A stretch of DNA of 63,375 nucleotides from Acinetobacter baumannii (GTDB lineage Bacteria; Pseudomonadota; Gammaproteobacteria; Pseudomonadales; Moraxellaceae): contig NZ_JADVOP010000026.1 of assembly GCF_016508585.1 (NCBI RefSeq), positions 1 to 63,375 on the forward strand. The letters run 5' to 3'. Positions 56,101 to 63,375 of the stretch are shown piece by piece. The notes beneath the pieces were generated by a model. It saw only the letters and a program-made list of their open reading frames with translations, was not told the DNA's origin and made no database searches. Positions within the stretch are counted from its first letter, which is position 1. Each line of letters begins with the position of its first letter. A program made the translations under genes and the position numbers.

Positions 56101-57165
56101 ATGCACACATTTGATTTTCCGCTCATTGACCCACATATACACCAATGGGATCCCTATAACACACCTCATGCTGCTGCATTTGCTGTAAAGCTTTTCGGTC
56201 AACGTCCTTTTCTGTTGGATAAAATGGTTCGTCTGGTGAAACCCAAGGATTTAATTGATACTGTTGGGCTGACTGAGCATATTACACGCCCCTATTTGCC
56301 AGAAGACTATAAAAATGATCTAGGGCGATATGCCGTTGAACAGATCGTGCATATAGAAGCGAGTTGGGCAAAGCATAAAGGTAAAGGTGTGGTCGGTGAA
56401 ACTGAATTTATTGAGTCTTTACCTTTTAATGAAGATACAGTCAAACTGGGCGGTATTGTTGCTACAGCAGACCCTCGTGACAGCAATTTCAAGAAAATTT
56501 TAAAACTGCATCAAAAAGCATCCAAACGATTACGCGGTATACGCCGTATGGCTGCTTTTCACGAAGACAAAGGTGTACATAACTGGACAGATACACCACA
56601 CCTTTATACCCAAAAGAAATTTCTCAAAGGCTTTGAGCAACTGGCTCAGCATAACCTCAGCTTTGATGCCTGGGTGTATTCTCAACAAATCACAGATGTG
56701 ATTGAACTTGCAAAAATTTTTCCTGAAACCTCCATCGTTCTAGATCACTTGGGCACGCCTGCGGGATTATTTGGCAAGGTGGGTCAAAATACCGGCTTGT
56801 CTAAAACAGCACGGGAAAATATCTTTTATCAATGGCAGGAAGATATTGCAGAATTATCTACACTTCCAAACGTATATGCAAAAATGTCTGGATTATTTAT
56901 GCCTGTCCTCGGACATCAATTCTATAAAAAGAAACAATTGGCATCGAAACAGCAAATCATTGACCTTGTTGCCCCGCTCATTCTGCATGCTTTAGAAAGT
57001 TTCGGCACATACCGTGTGATGTTTGCTTCCAACTTTCCAATGGATCGGGTCAATACCAGTCTCATCAATATCATTGATGCATTTAGTGATATTGTGATGC
57101 AGTATGATGAAAATGCTCTTGAAAAAGTCTTTCATCATAATGCTAAACAATTCTATCGTTTATGA
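56101..57165 (+). CDS. Amidohydrolase-family (Amidohydro_2) protein
   Basis: A 354-aa TIM-barrel metal hydrolase. The metal-binding HxH is His12-Ile-His14 in LIDPHIHQWDP, followed by a His strand (VEQIVHIEAS), SIVLDHLGTP and ASNFPMDRVN, which hold the barrel's remaining conserved residues as in the aminocarboxymuconate-decarboxylase/lactonase branch. Substrate unknown. No ribosome-binding site of note precedes the ATG. It is monocistronic, ending in a terminator shared with the convergent GlcG gene. Confidence 0.83.
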   Translation: MHTFDFPLIDPHIHQWDPYNTPHAAAFAVKLFGQRPFLLDKMVRLVKPKDLIDTVGLTEHITRPYLPEDYKNDLGRYAVEQIVHIEASWAKHKGKGVVGETEFIESLPFNEDTVKLGGIVATADPRDSNFKKILKLHQKASKRLRGIRRMAAFHEDKGVHNWTDTPHLYTQKKFLKGFEQLAQHNLSFDAWVYSQQITDVIELAKIFPETSIVLDHLGTPAGLFGKVGQNTGLSKTARENIFYQWQEDIAELSTLPNVYAKMSGLFMPVLGHQFYKKKQLASKQQIIDLVAPLILHALESFGTYRVMFASNFPMDRVNTSLINIIDAFSDIVMQYDENALEKVFHHNAKQFYRL

Positions 57166-57173
57166 TTGAACAG

Positions 57174-57207
57174 GATTAAAGTGATGTTTCCAAATATCAC
57201 TTTAATC
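57174..57207. terminator. Bidirectional hairpin between amidohydrolase and HbpS-like genes
   Basis: A perfect 12-bp stem GATTAAAGTGAT / ATCACTTTAATC with a 10-nt loop lies between convergent stop codons. It lacks a long T run. Confidence 0.65.
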
Positions 57208-57232
57208 TCATCATTCACACAAGAATCAGGTT

Positions 57233-57649
57233 TCAATCAAATTTCGCAAGAAAAACCTGAATCGCATGTTGGGCAATTTGAGCATCTTCAAATGATTTTA
57301 CTCCAGATATACCCACAGCACCCATCACATGTCCTTGATATAAAATCGGTTCGCCACCTTCTAACATACCTAAACCAGTATTCATTGATAAAAATCCCAT
57401 TTGGCCATTTTTAATCAAGTTCTCATAAGCACTTGAAGGTCGACGACTGAGTGCTGAGCATTTGGCTTTTTCTTGACAGAAATTTGCAGACATTGCCGAT
57501 GCTCCATCCATGCGCTTCATTGCCAATAAATTTCCTGTTTCGTCGACAATAGCGATACTGACATTAAAGTGGTGTTCACTTGCATATTGTTGTGCGGTAT
57601 TCAATAGAAATTCTGCATCGGATAAAGTTAAATAATGTTTAGTTTGCAT
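57233..57649 (-). CDS. GlcG/HbpS-family protein
   Basis: A 138-aa protein of the GlcG/HbpS fold: LTLSDAEFLLNTAQQYA, VSIAIVDETGNLLAMKRMDGA, ANFCQEKAKCSAL and GEPILYQGHVMGAVGISG. HbpS from Streptomyces binds haem; GlcG's role in glycolate metabolism is uncertain. Two cysteines in FCQEKAKC are noted. It is upstream of the terminator that ends hemL and so is a separate unit; whether it touches haem is open. Confidence 0.83.
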   Translation of the reverse strand: MQTKHYLTLSDAEFLLNTAQQYASEHHFNVSIAIVDETGNLLAMKRMDGASAMSANFCQEKAKCSALSRRPSSAYENLIKNGQMGFLSMNTGLGMLEGGEPILYQGHVMGAVGISGVKSFEDAQIAQHAIQVFLAKFD

Positions 57650-57683
57650 ATTTTCGTCCGTAATTATCGTATTTAAAATTTAA

Positions 57684-57716
57684 AAAAGCCCATAGTACAA
57701 AGGCTATGGGCTTTTA
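57684..57716. terminator. Terminator downstream of hemL
   Basis: Stem AAAAGCCCATAG / CTATGGGCTTTT with an 8-nt loop, 78 bp past the hemL stop on the minus strand; both flanks have A or T runs. Confidence 0.85.
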
Positions 57717-57793
57717 TTCTAAATGAAGCTTCATTAAAAATGACTGTTCATTCTGCTCATTTATCACAGCAATGAACAAGGCATAGAATTAAG

Positions 57794-59089
57794 CTAATTT
57801 TTCATTTCAGCAAAGGTTTCTTTAGCAGCTTGAATCGTAAATTCAATATCCTCATCGCTATGTGCGGCAGAGATAAAGCCGGCTTCAAATGCTGAAGGTG
57901 CAAGATTTACACCACGGTCTAACATACCGTGGAAAAATTTACGGAATGCCTCAATATCACATTTCAAAATATGATCAAAACTGCTGATTTCTGTTTGATC
58001 GGTAAAGTAAATTCCAAATAAGCCACCCGCTTGCTGAGTAAAAAATGGAATCCCGGCTTCATCTGCAGCAGCTTGTAAGCCTTGCAGTAATTTATCCAGT
58101 TTTGCGGTTAAATCCGTATAGAAATTGGGCTGGCGAAGTGTTTCAAACATTTTTACGCCGGCACGCATTGCCAATGGGTTACCCGATAAAGTTCCCGCTT
58201 GATAAACACCGCCTAAAGGTGCAATACATTCCATAATTTCACGTTTACCACCAAATGCACCTACAGGTAAACCAGCACCAATGATTTTACCCAAAGTGGT
58301 TAAGTCTGGTTTTACATTGTAATACGCCTGCGCACCACCAAGTGCAACGCGGAAACCAGTCATAACCTCATCAATGATAAAAACCGATTGATATTGATCA
58401 CATTGTTCACGAATCGTCTCTAAAAAGCCTTTTACAGGCTTCACCAAATTCATATTTCCTGCAACAGGTTCAACGATCACACCTGCAATTTCATGACCAT
58501 ACTTTGCAAAACACGCTTTAACCGCTTCAATATCGTTATATGGCAAAGTGACTGTATGCTTTGCAAAGTCCGCAGGTACACCTTTTGAGGTTGGTTCCCC
58601 CATGGTCAACATCCCCGAACCCGCTTTTACCAAAAGTGAATCTGAATGTCCGTGATAGCAACCTTCAAATTTAACAATCATGTCACGTCCAGTATAGCCA
58701 CGTGCTAATCGAATGGCGGTCATGGTTGCTTCTGTTCCTGAGTTGGTCATACGAACCAATTCAATGGATGGCATGATTTCACAAATCAAATCTGCCAGTG
58801 TCGTTTCATGAACAGTCGGTGCACCAAAACTCAAACCATCCACCGCTGCCTCTTGTACTGCTTGGATAATATCAGGATGTGCATGCCCCAAAATCATGGG
58901 ACCCCAAGAACCCACATAATCCACATAACGCTTGCCATCCACATCGTATAAATAAGCCCCTTTGGCTTTTTCAATAAATATTGGCGTACCACCGACTCCA
59001 TTAAACGCTCGTACAGGAGAATTCACTCCCCCAGGAATATGTTTACTGGCTTGTTTAAACAATTGTTCTTGCTTGGCAGATAACGTCAT
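57794..59089 (-). CDS. hemL: Glutamate-1-semialdehyde 2,1-aminomutase
   Basis: A 431-aa PLP-dependent enzyme converting glutamate-1-semialdehyde to 5-aminolevulinate, the C5-pathway step of tetrapyrrole synthesis. The PLP lysine is near residue 266 in [53 protein letters not shown] and [11 protein letters not shown] are also present. E. coli HemL is 426 aa. It follows thiE by 40 bp in the same direction and is probably cotranscribed with it. Confidence 0.97.
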   Translation of the reverse strand: MTLSAKQEQLFKQASKHIPGGVNSPVRAFNGVGGTPIFIEKAKGAYLYDVDGKRYVDYVGSWGPMILGHAHPDIIQAVQEAAVDGLSFGAPTVHETTLADLICEIMPSIELVRMTNSGTEATMTAIRLARGYTGRDMIVKFEGCYHGHSDSLLVKAGSGMLTMGEPTSKGVPADFAKHTVTLPYNDIEAVKACFAKYGHEIAGVIVEPVAGNMNLVKPVKGFLETIREQCDQYQSVFIIDEVMTGFRVALGGAQAYYNVKPDLTTLGKIIGAGLPVGAFGGKREIMECIAPLGGVYQAGTLSGNPLAMRAGVKMFETLRQPNFYTDLTAKLDKLLQGLQAAADEAGIPFFTQQAGGLFGIYFTDQTEISSFDHILKCDIEAFRKFFHGMLDRGVNLAPSAFEAGFISAAHSDEDIEFTIQAAKETFAEMKN

Positions 59090-59129
59090 GAGATTACTCG
59101 ACTAAAAAACAAATTACAAAAAGAGAAGC

Positions 59130-59753
59130 TTAAGCTTTGTGAGCAGTAAATAAATCTGCCCATTCTTGGGTACGGACAGTGACACCAGATAAAGTGCGTC
59201 CTAATATATCACTAATTACCGCACAAAGGTCGGCACCTGCCTCGATCACAGGCGCTGAATTTTCAACGGTTAACCCCCCGATTGCACAGATGGGTATATC
59301 GAATTTAGCTTTGGCTTGTTTTAAGGTATCCAGTCCGATATTTCCTGCTTCCGGTTTAGTATCCGTCGCATAGATTGCACCAAAAGCAACATAGTTTGCA
59401 CCATCGGCAATCGCTTGTTCAGCAAGTTCTATTGAATTATTACAGCTTCGCCCGATGAGCACACCTTTGGGTAAACGTGCCACAGCTTCAGCAATCGAGC
59501 CATCGCCTTGACCTAGGTGAACCCCCACACCGTATTTGATCGCTGCGTCTAAATCGTCATTGATCACGAAAGGGACTTTGTATTGTGCACACATGGATTT
59601 CATGTACTCAATTTCATAAGCCTGATCTTGTTTTGGCACTTTCTTACGACGATATTGCAAAACGGCAACGTCATAGGTTGCCATTGCACCTTCTAATTTT
59701 GCTAATAACAGTTCAATTGGATCATCATTGGTGATGAGATAAAGACCGCGCAT
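59130..59753 (-). CDS. thiE: Thiamine-phosphate synthase
   Basis: A 207-aa TIM-barrel enzyme joining the thiazole phosphate and HMP pyrophosphate to thiamine phosphate. Conserved pieces are LQYRRKKVPKQ, FVINDDLDAAIKYGVGVHLGQGD, IGRSCNN, YVAFGAIYATDTK and CAIGGLTVENSAPVIEAGADLCAV. Length matches the family (about 211 aa). It heads a thiE-hemL unit. A ThiE-like domain also occurs in the Nudix fusion at 45.7 kb. Confidence 0.95.
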   Translation of the reverse strand: MRGLYLITNDDPIELLLAKLEGAMATYDVAVLQYRRKKVPKQDQAYEIEYMKSMCAQYKVPFVINDDLDAAIKYGVGVHLGQGDGSIAEAVARLPKGVLIGRSCNNSIELAEQAIADGANYVAFGAIYATDTKPEAGNIGLDTLKQAKAKFDIPICAIGGLTVENSAPVIEAGADLCAVISDILGRTLSGVTVRTQEWADLFTAHKA

Positions 59754-59849
59754 GATAGACTCAAAAAATGGAAATATTCATATTATATATTTTTTGGTAT
59801 CAATCTGCTCTAAAACGGAAATTTTCTAGCGAAATTTATTAGGAGTAGA

Positions 59850-60680
59850 TCAAGGAATGTTAGGATCTCTACAATAACCTGTAGTAGGAGTACTCATGAT
59901 TGGAATTATGAATGGGGCAGAACAACCGATCCAAGAGTAAGAAACCTTCCCTCTTTTCGCAGCCCAACCTATATTCATTTTATTTCCTGGTTCAATAGTG
60001 CCAGGAGATTGCGTTTTATAGTCGATACCAGATAATGACCAATGACTCTTTTGGGCGTGACAAAGATAATCAGATACATTAGCATTTTGTGACGCCTCAT
60101 TATAACAAAAAGCGATACTAACGCTCTTAGAACAAGCATTCACCAAATCAAGTGAACCATCTTTTTGAGCTATCTCTCGTAAACAATTTACAGGTCGTGA
60201 TGTTTTGGATTGACCTGAATCAGTGATGTCTACCATCATATTATTTGTACTACTTTTTTTAGTAACACTATTTTCAATTTTAAAATTATATTTATTTGCA
60301 TCCGGACCCATTGGAGTAAATTGCCCCCCTGTAGAAATATTTGTCGATTGCTTTTGTGCAACTTGGATCATGTTTTGCTTCGCCTGCATTTGGGTATTGA
60401 GTTTAGTTTGATTTGAAGATTGTTCTCCTACTTGTTGCGTTGCATATAAAGTTGCCGCACCAGACCAGACGTCTACAGCTTGTTCACTATTCAGTAAACC
60501 GCCTAGTGTAAAGACATCTATCACTGGTCCAAAGGTTATTGAACTTAAACCCATAAATGTGCCAAAAATATAGTTACCGTGTTTAAATTCTTCTTTGGTA
60601 TCAGCAAGCATCCCTATCGTATTACATCCTGATAATAAACATCCAATTAATGTCAATAAAAATATATTTTTGGATTTCAT
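59850..60680 (-). CDS. Lipoprotein of unknown function, target of the right-end module
   Basis: A 276-aa lipoprotein: the signal peptide ends LLSGC (Cys19). The mature N-terminus (GNYIFGTFMGLSSITFGPVIDVFTLGGLLN) looks membrane-associated; about 85-115 is Gln-rich (TQMQAKQNMIQVAQKQS), and the C-terminal third has several Cys residues (NCLREIA, NACSKS, AFCYNE, YLCHAQKS, IGCSAPF, GYCRDP), an even pattern suggestive of disulfides. WSLSGIDYKTQSPGTIEPGNKMNIGWAAKRGKVSYSWIGC resembles a DUF4360/lectin-like beta fold only loosely. GGAG is 7 nt before ATG. The TATTCC-N8-GGAATA dyad lies 55 bp upstream. Confidence 0.7.
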   Translation of the reverse strand: MKSKNIFLLTLIGCLLSGCNTIGMLADTKEEFKHGNYIFGTFMGLSSITFGPVIDVFTLGGLLNSEQAVDVWSGAATLYATQQVGEQSSNQTKLNTQMQAKQNMIQVAQKQSTNISTGGQFTPMGPDANKYNFKIENSVTKKSSTNNMMVDITDSGQSKTSRPVNCLREIAQKDGSLDLVNACSKSVSIAFCYNEASQNANVSDYLCHAQKSHWSLSGIDYKTQSPGTIEPGNKMNIGWAAKRGKVSYSWIGCSAPFIIPIMSTPTTGYCRDPNIP

Positions 60681-60730
60681 TTTATTTCTCCATATAGAAT
60701 TATTGTTAGAATAAAGTTAATTTTGTGTAT

Positions 60731-60755
60731 CCTCTATTCCATAAATAAGGAATAA
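60731..60755 (-). promoter_or_regulatory. Dyad operator A, upstream of the 276-aa lipoprotein gene
   Basis: TATTCC (60735-60740), 8 bp, then GGAATA (60749-60754), preceded by CCTC. Its 25 bp match the copy at 62126-62150 at 22 positions, and it lies 55 bp before the start codon, near where an activator or -35 region would be. It abuts the terminator of the 427-aa gene. Confidence 0.6.
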
Positions 60756-60756
60756 A

Positions 60757-60780
60757 AAACCACTCTAAGCGAGTGGTTTT
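60757..60780. terminator. Terminator of the 427-aa lipoprotein gene
   Basis: Stem AAAACCACTC / GAGTGGTTTT with a TAAGC-type loop, 7 bp past the stop. A residues supply the U tract on the minus strand. Confidence 0.8.
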
Positions 60781-60787
60781 AGTCCTA

Positions 60788-62071
60788 TTATTTATTACAT
60801 AAATCAACATCGGCTTGATAATTAACTTGAAGTTGTTTGGCGACCTTAATCCAATCGATAGGATTCTGTAATGTATACGTTGTTGAATAACTATAATGAT
60901 TACTTGCATCTATAGCATTAATATAAATTCCTTCAAACGATTTATTTTGACAATTACTGATATTATTTTGAATAAAATTTATAAATGATGGCCAATTATT
61001 TTTTAAATTGCTGCAAGCTCTTTCCTTTTCAGTTGAACCAGCAACTAAACCATTTGGTTTTAAATATTCATAATGCGGTCCAAGTGCGGCATAGTTTACT
61101 GCACATAATATATTTGAATTAACCCCATTAGAAGGACTCGGATATAGAACATTAGTTGCACGATATTCAATTGGATAATAGTGATTATCAACCGTAATAG
61201 AACCTGTATTGTCACCTGTTGGTGATGGATTGTCTGGTGTAGTTGGCGGGGTTACAACAGCACCATTTCCACTAAGCTCTCCAAAGATATTAATCATTTC
61301 AAAGTCATCAAAATCGCCATTCTTTGGCAGTGAATTAATTTGCAATTGGATTTTGTCACCGACATTAAAGCTACTTAAAGAAAAACATTCTTTATATTGG
61401 CTGAAACTTCCATTTTCAGCGCTATCAGGAAGGACTTTAACAATATAACTACCAGGTTGACCATTGTTTGATAACGAAATCGGATCATTGCTCCCATCTT
61501 TTATACTATTAAAACCCCTTCCCATAAATGAAATACAAATATTGTCATATTTTGATTTTAATAGATCTGAATATATAAAATGATCAACCCAAATCTTTCC
61601 TTGAGCCTTTATCTGTAATTGAGAGTTTACAGAACCTGTAAACTGATTATCGCCCAAATGAATAATATCCAAGCCATTAAAAAATATAATATCTGTCTCT
61701 TCCAACTTCTTTAATGTTGGATTAGATGTTTTGGTATCAACTCCCAAATGATTATTTGTATAACTAAATAAAACTGTAACAGGCTTATAGTTCTCAGCCT
61801 TAATCATTCCTGCAAAAAATTGCGGATAATCGTAATCCTGGGGTGTCTTTAACTTATAATTTCCATTATTATCTGTTTTTACAGAATATTTTACATCATT
61901 AAGTTTTACTGATACTTCAGCACCAGCAATCGGATTACCAGTATCATCTACAACTTTGCCACTTGTACTCCAGACAGCTCCATCTATATTTTGATTTCCT
62001 TCACCGCCGCCGCACCCAGCTAAAACTGAAATAGTGATCATTAGAAATATCACTTTTTTATATCGTTTCAT
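60788..62071 (-). CDS. Lipoprotein with carboxypeptidase-like regulatory domain
   Basis: A 427-aa lipoprotein: signal peptide ending LAGC (Cys20), followed by a glycine-rich stretch. About 32-115 is a CarboxypepD_reg-like beta-sandwich (SGKVVDDTGNPIAGAEVSVK, TDNNGNYKLKTP). The middle has a beta-rich domain (DNQFTGSVNSQLQIKAQGKIWVDHFIYSD), then a Pro/Thr linker (TPPTTPDNPSPTGDN) and a C-terminal helical part with Cys residues (ILCAVNY, ERACSNL, NISNCQNK, DVDLCNK). Possibly a surface or periplasmic binding protein; function unknown. AAGGGA is 7 nt before ATG. The dyad operator lies 59 bp upstream. Confidence 0.72.
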   Translation of the reverse strand: MKRYKKVIFLMITISVLAGCGGGEGNQNIDGAVWSTSGKVVDDTGNPIAGAEVSVKLNDVKYSVKTDNNGNYKLKTPQDYDYPQFFAGMIKAENYKPVTVLFSYTNNHLGVDTKTSNPTLKKLEETDIIFFNGLDIIHLGDNQFTGSVNSQLQIKAQGKIWVDHFIYSDLLKSKYDNICISFMGRGFNSIKDGSNDPISLSNNGQPGSYIVKVLPDSAENGSFSQYKECFSLSSFNVGDKIQLQINSLPKNGDFDDFEMINIFGELSGNGAVVTPPTTPDNPSPTGDNTGSITVDNHYYPIEYRATNVLYPSPSNGVNSNILCAVNYAALGPHYEYLKPNGLVAGSTEKERACSNLKNNWPSFINFIQNNISNCQNKSFEGIYINAIDASNHYSYSTTYTLQNPIDWIKVAKQLQVNYQADVDLCNK

Positions 62072-62125
62072 ATCGAATCCCTTTTATTCAAAAATAATAA
62101 AGAGTATTCGCTTTATTTTTTATTC

Positions 62126-62150
62126 CCTCTATTCCTCAAATGAGGAATAA
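62126..62150 (-). promoter_or_regulatory. Dyad operator B, upstream of the 427-aa lipoprotein gene
   Basis: TATTCC (62130-62135), 8 bp, then GGAATA (62144-62149). The arms here extend to a perfect 7-bp palindrome ATTCCTC / GAGGAAT, and an extra TATTCC half-site starts at 62121. It lies 3 bp past the regulator's stop codon and 59 bp before the lipoprotein ATG. No U tract follows on the minus strand, so it is not an obvious terminator. Confidence 0.6.
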
Positions 62151-62152
62151 GC

Positions 62153-63322
62153 TCATGCCTTTTCATGATATTTAGGCATATTCAGCAATAATTTCATTAA
62201 CTCAGACTGACGGTTGGTATCAGTTTTTTTAAAAATAGACTGTAATTGTTTTCTTACTGTGTCTGTATTCACATGATTTTTTTGAGCAATCTCTTTAAGA
62301 AGTAAACCATCTAATAGCGATAAAGCGACTTTTGATTCGGCTGGTGTTAAATTAAATGCAGCACTCAGTAAATGTGCATCAATATTTGGTGCATAAGTGG
62401 GTGAATAAAGCGTCAGCATAACAGATGGGCGTACACCAAATGCTTTCAGCTCTTGATCTGTAATTAACAGTGTTGCAAAAATATAGAAGACTTCGCCCAT
62501 CTGATCGACAATCTTTATACAGCCATCCTCAAAAAAACTCTGATTCAAATTATTTTGCTTTTTAAATGCAATTTCGATTTCTTTTAGATTCTTCTTAAGC
62601 ACTTGCATATAAGGCATGGGTAATTTTAAATAATTTTTTTCAATTTGAATGGTATTGTTTGTTTCTAAAATACACTTTGCCGCCTTGTTCTGGTGTACAA
62701 CCTGTCCTGATAAATTCAAAATCACAATAGGCTGTGCTAATTTATCAATCAATGTATAACCCATAATCGCTTTATTTGAAAATTCATAGATACTTCGTTG
62801 AATTTCTACTATTCGTTTTAGATGAATCAGTAATTTATCTAAAAAACCCAATTCATCTGAGTTTAATGGTTGCCTTTGTTCTGATGTTTGTACTGCAATT
62901 AACATACATAATTTTTCATCCGAGATGATTTCATGTGCAGCGGTATAACGCATATTATAGGGAAGCAATATGTTTTGATATAAGTGTGATTTCTCCACAA
63001 AGTCTATGGATATATCATGATGACATTGATACCAACCTTTGCGCTGGGGATTAAATAAACCGCTCCAGCGCGGATCATCATTCACCGGATAATGTAAGTA
63101 TGAAACTTCGGCATAAGCTGTATCGCTTTCATTGACGAACCGATTTACAGCACGACTAAATGAATAAGCTTGGAATTCTAAATCTAATGCCAATATGTGG
63201 ACCGTTGAACAATCCATCACTTGTGTCATTTTTTCACAAAAAATACCCCAACCATCGGCATCCAGTGGAATTTTATAAATTAAATCTACAAGTTCATCAT
63301 GATATTGATCTAAATTGTTCAT
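62153..63322 (-). CDS. PAS-like/LuxR-type HTH transcriptional regulator
   Basis: A 389-aa regulator. The N-terminal ~180 residues are of unknown sensor type with several Trp and Cys; about 195-300 (NLSGQVVHQNKAAKCILE, then VFYIFATLLITDQ) resembles a PAS fold. The C-terminal 60 residues are a LuxR/GerE HTH: FNLTPAESKVALSLLDGLLLKEIAQKNHVNTDTVRKQLQSIFKKT. It lacks a receiver domain and phosphoacceptor. Two operator-like dyads lie upstream of the two neighbouring lipoprotein genes, which makes it their likely controller; ligand unknown. No clear ribosome-binding site precedes ATG at 63322. Confidence 0.82.
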   Translation of the reverse strand: MNNLDQYHDELVDLIYKIPLDADGWGIFCEKMTQVMDCSTVHILALDLEFQAYSFSRAVNRFVNESDTAYAEVSYLHYPVNDDPRWSGLFNPQRKGWYQCHHDISIDFVEKSHLYQNILLPYNMRYTAAHEIISDEKLCMLIAVQTSEQRQPLNSDELGFLDKLLIHLKRIVEIQRSIYEFSNKAIMGYTLIDKLAQPIVILNLSGQVVHQNKAAKCILETNNTIQIEKNYLKLPMPYMQVLKKNLKEIEIAFKKQNNLNQSFFEDGCIKIVDQMGEVFYIFATLLITDQELKAFGVRPSVMLTLYSPTYAPNIDAHLLSAAFNLTPAESKVALSLLDGLLLKEIAQKNHVNTDTVRKQLQSIFKKTDTNRQSELMKLLLNMPKYHEKA

Positions 63323-63375
63323 TTTTTAAATTCACTCATTATTATTCTTTCATCATAAATTACAAAGTGTATTTT

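Noticed and set aside
57166..57414. Plus-strand ORF of 82 codons after the amidohydrolase gene
   Set aside because: It runs through the bidirectional hairpin and antisense to the GlcG/HbpS gene.
62120..62150. Operator B read as the terminator of the LuxR-type gene
   Set aside because: The minus strand lacks a U tract after the stem, and a near-copy lies before another gene where no terminator is needed at that spot.

Overview
The window looks like a stretch of Acinetobacter (Moraxellaceae) chromosome. The DNA is AT-rich with compact housekeeping genes. It carries family- or genus-typical gene sets: a Bap-like protein, an LpoP-type lipoprotein beside PBP1b, ygiW-qseBC, hemP behind a Fur box, DUF1615, tandem DUF3144 genes and paired roadblock proteins. 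The species cannot be fixed from the sequence alone. No rRNA, tRNA, CRISPR array, integrase or intact insertion sequence was recognised.

Layout. 1-12.0 kb is a surface and defence block on the minus strand: the N-terminal 1381 codons of a two-partner-secretion adhesin with 231-bp tandem repeats, a 1724-aa DUF4011/SF1 helicase/nuclease protein, and a Bap-like Ig-repeat protein. 12.2-19.7 kb holds GFA, SUKH-like, acyltransferase, KAS III and HrpA genes. 20-25.2 kb has ahpC, small enzymes (VOC, endonuclease V, O-methyltransferase), KTSC and DUF1653 proteins, two roadblock/LC7 proteins and an Ala-rich lipoprotein. 25.3-31 kb has a VIT transporter, nitronate monooxygenase, DinB protein, a 700-bp gene-poor gap, and aspA divergent from a LysR regulator. 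31-46 kb is mostly core: dusB, DUF1615 lipoprotein/HAD phosphatase, proB-obg, an orphan prfH, dctA, ybiB-like, nadK-yeaC, mrcB-lpoP and a Nudix/ThiE-like fusion. 46.7-51.5 kb has hemP under Fur, ygiW-qseB-qseC and an unlinked GspE/PulE ATPase. 51.7-59.8 kb has an MgtC/SapB-DUF4010 protein, two unknown genes, two DUF3144 paralogues, an amidohydrolase, a GlcG/HbpS protein and thiE-hemL. 59.8-63.3 kb is an accessory module of two lipoproteins and a PAS/LuxR-type regulator.

Most notable. (i) The two lipoprotein genes at the right end each have, 55-59 bp before the start codon, a shared dyad TATTCC-N8-GGAATA. It was seen nowhere else I looked, and the adjacent LuxR-type regulator is the obvious candidate to bind it; this looks like a small undescribed regulon. 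(ii) The DUF4011 protein joins a possible transglutaminase-like segment, a helicase and a nuclease-like end in one chain, consistent with single-gene phage defence. (iii) prfH lacks its usual rtcB partner. (iv) A hairpin, a perfect ribosome-binding site and a 13-codon ORF sit in the 700-bp gap before aspA, followed by a very strong terminator.

Several start codons are set here by ribosome-binding sites rather than by longest ORF; the reasoning is given per gene. Function calls rest on reading motifs and overall resemblance, without database searches.
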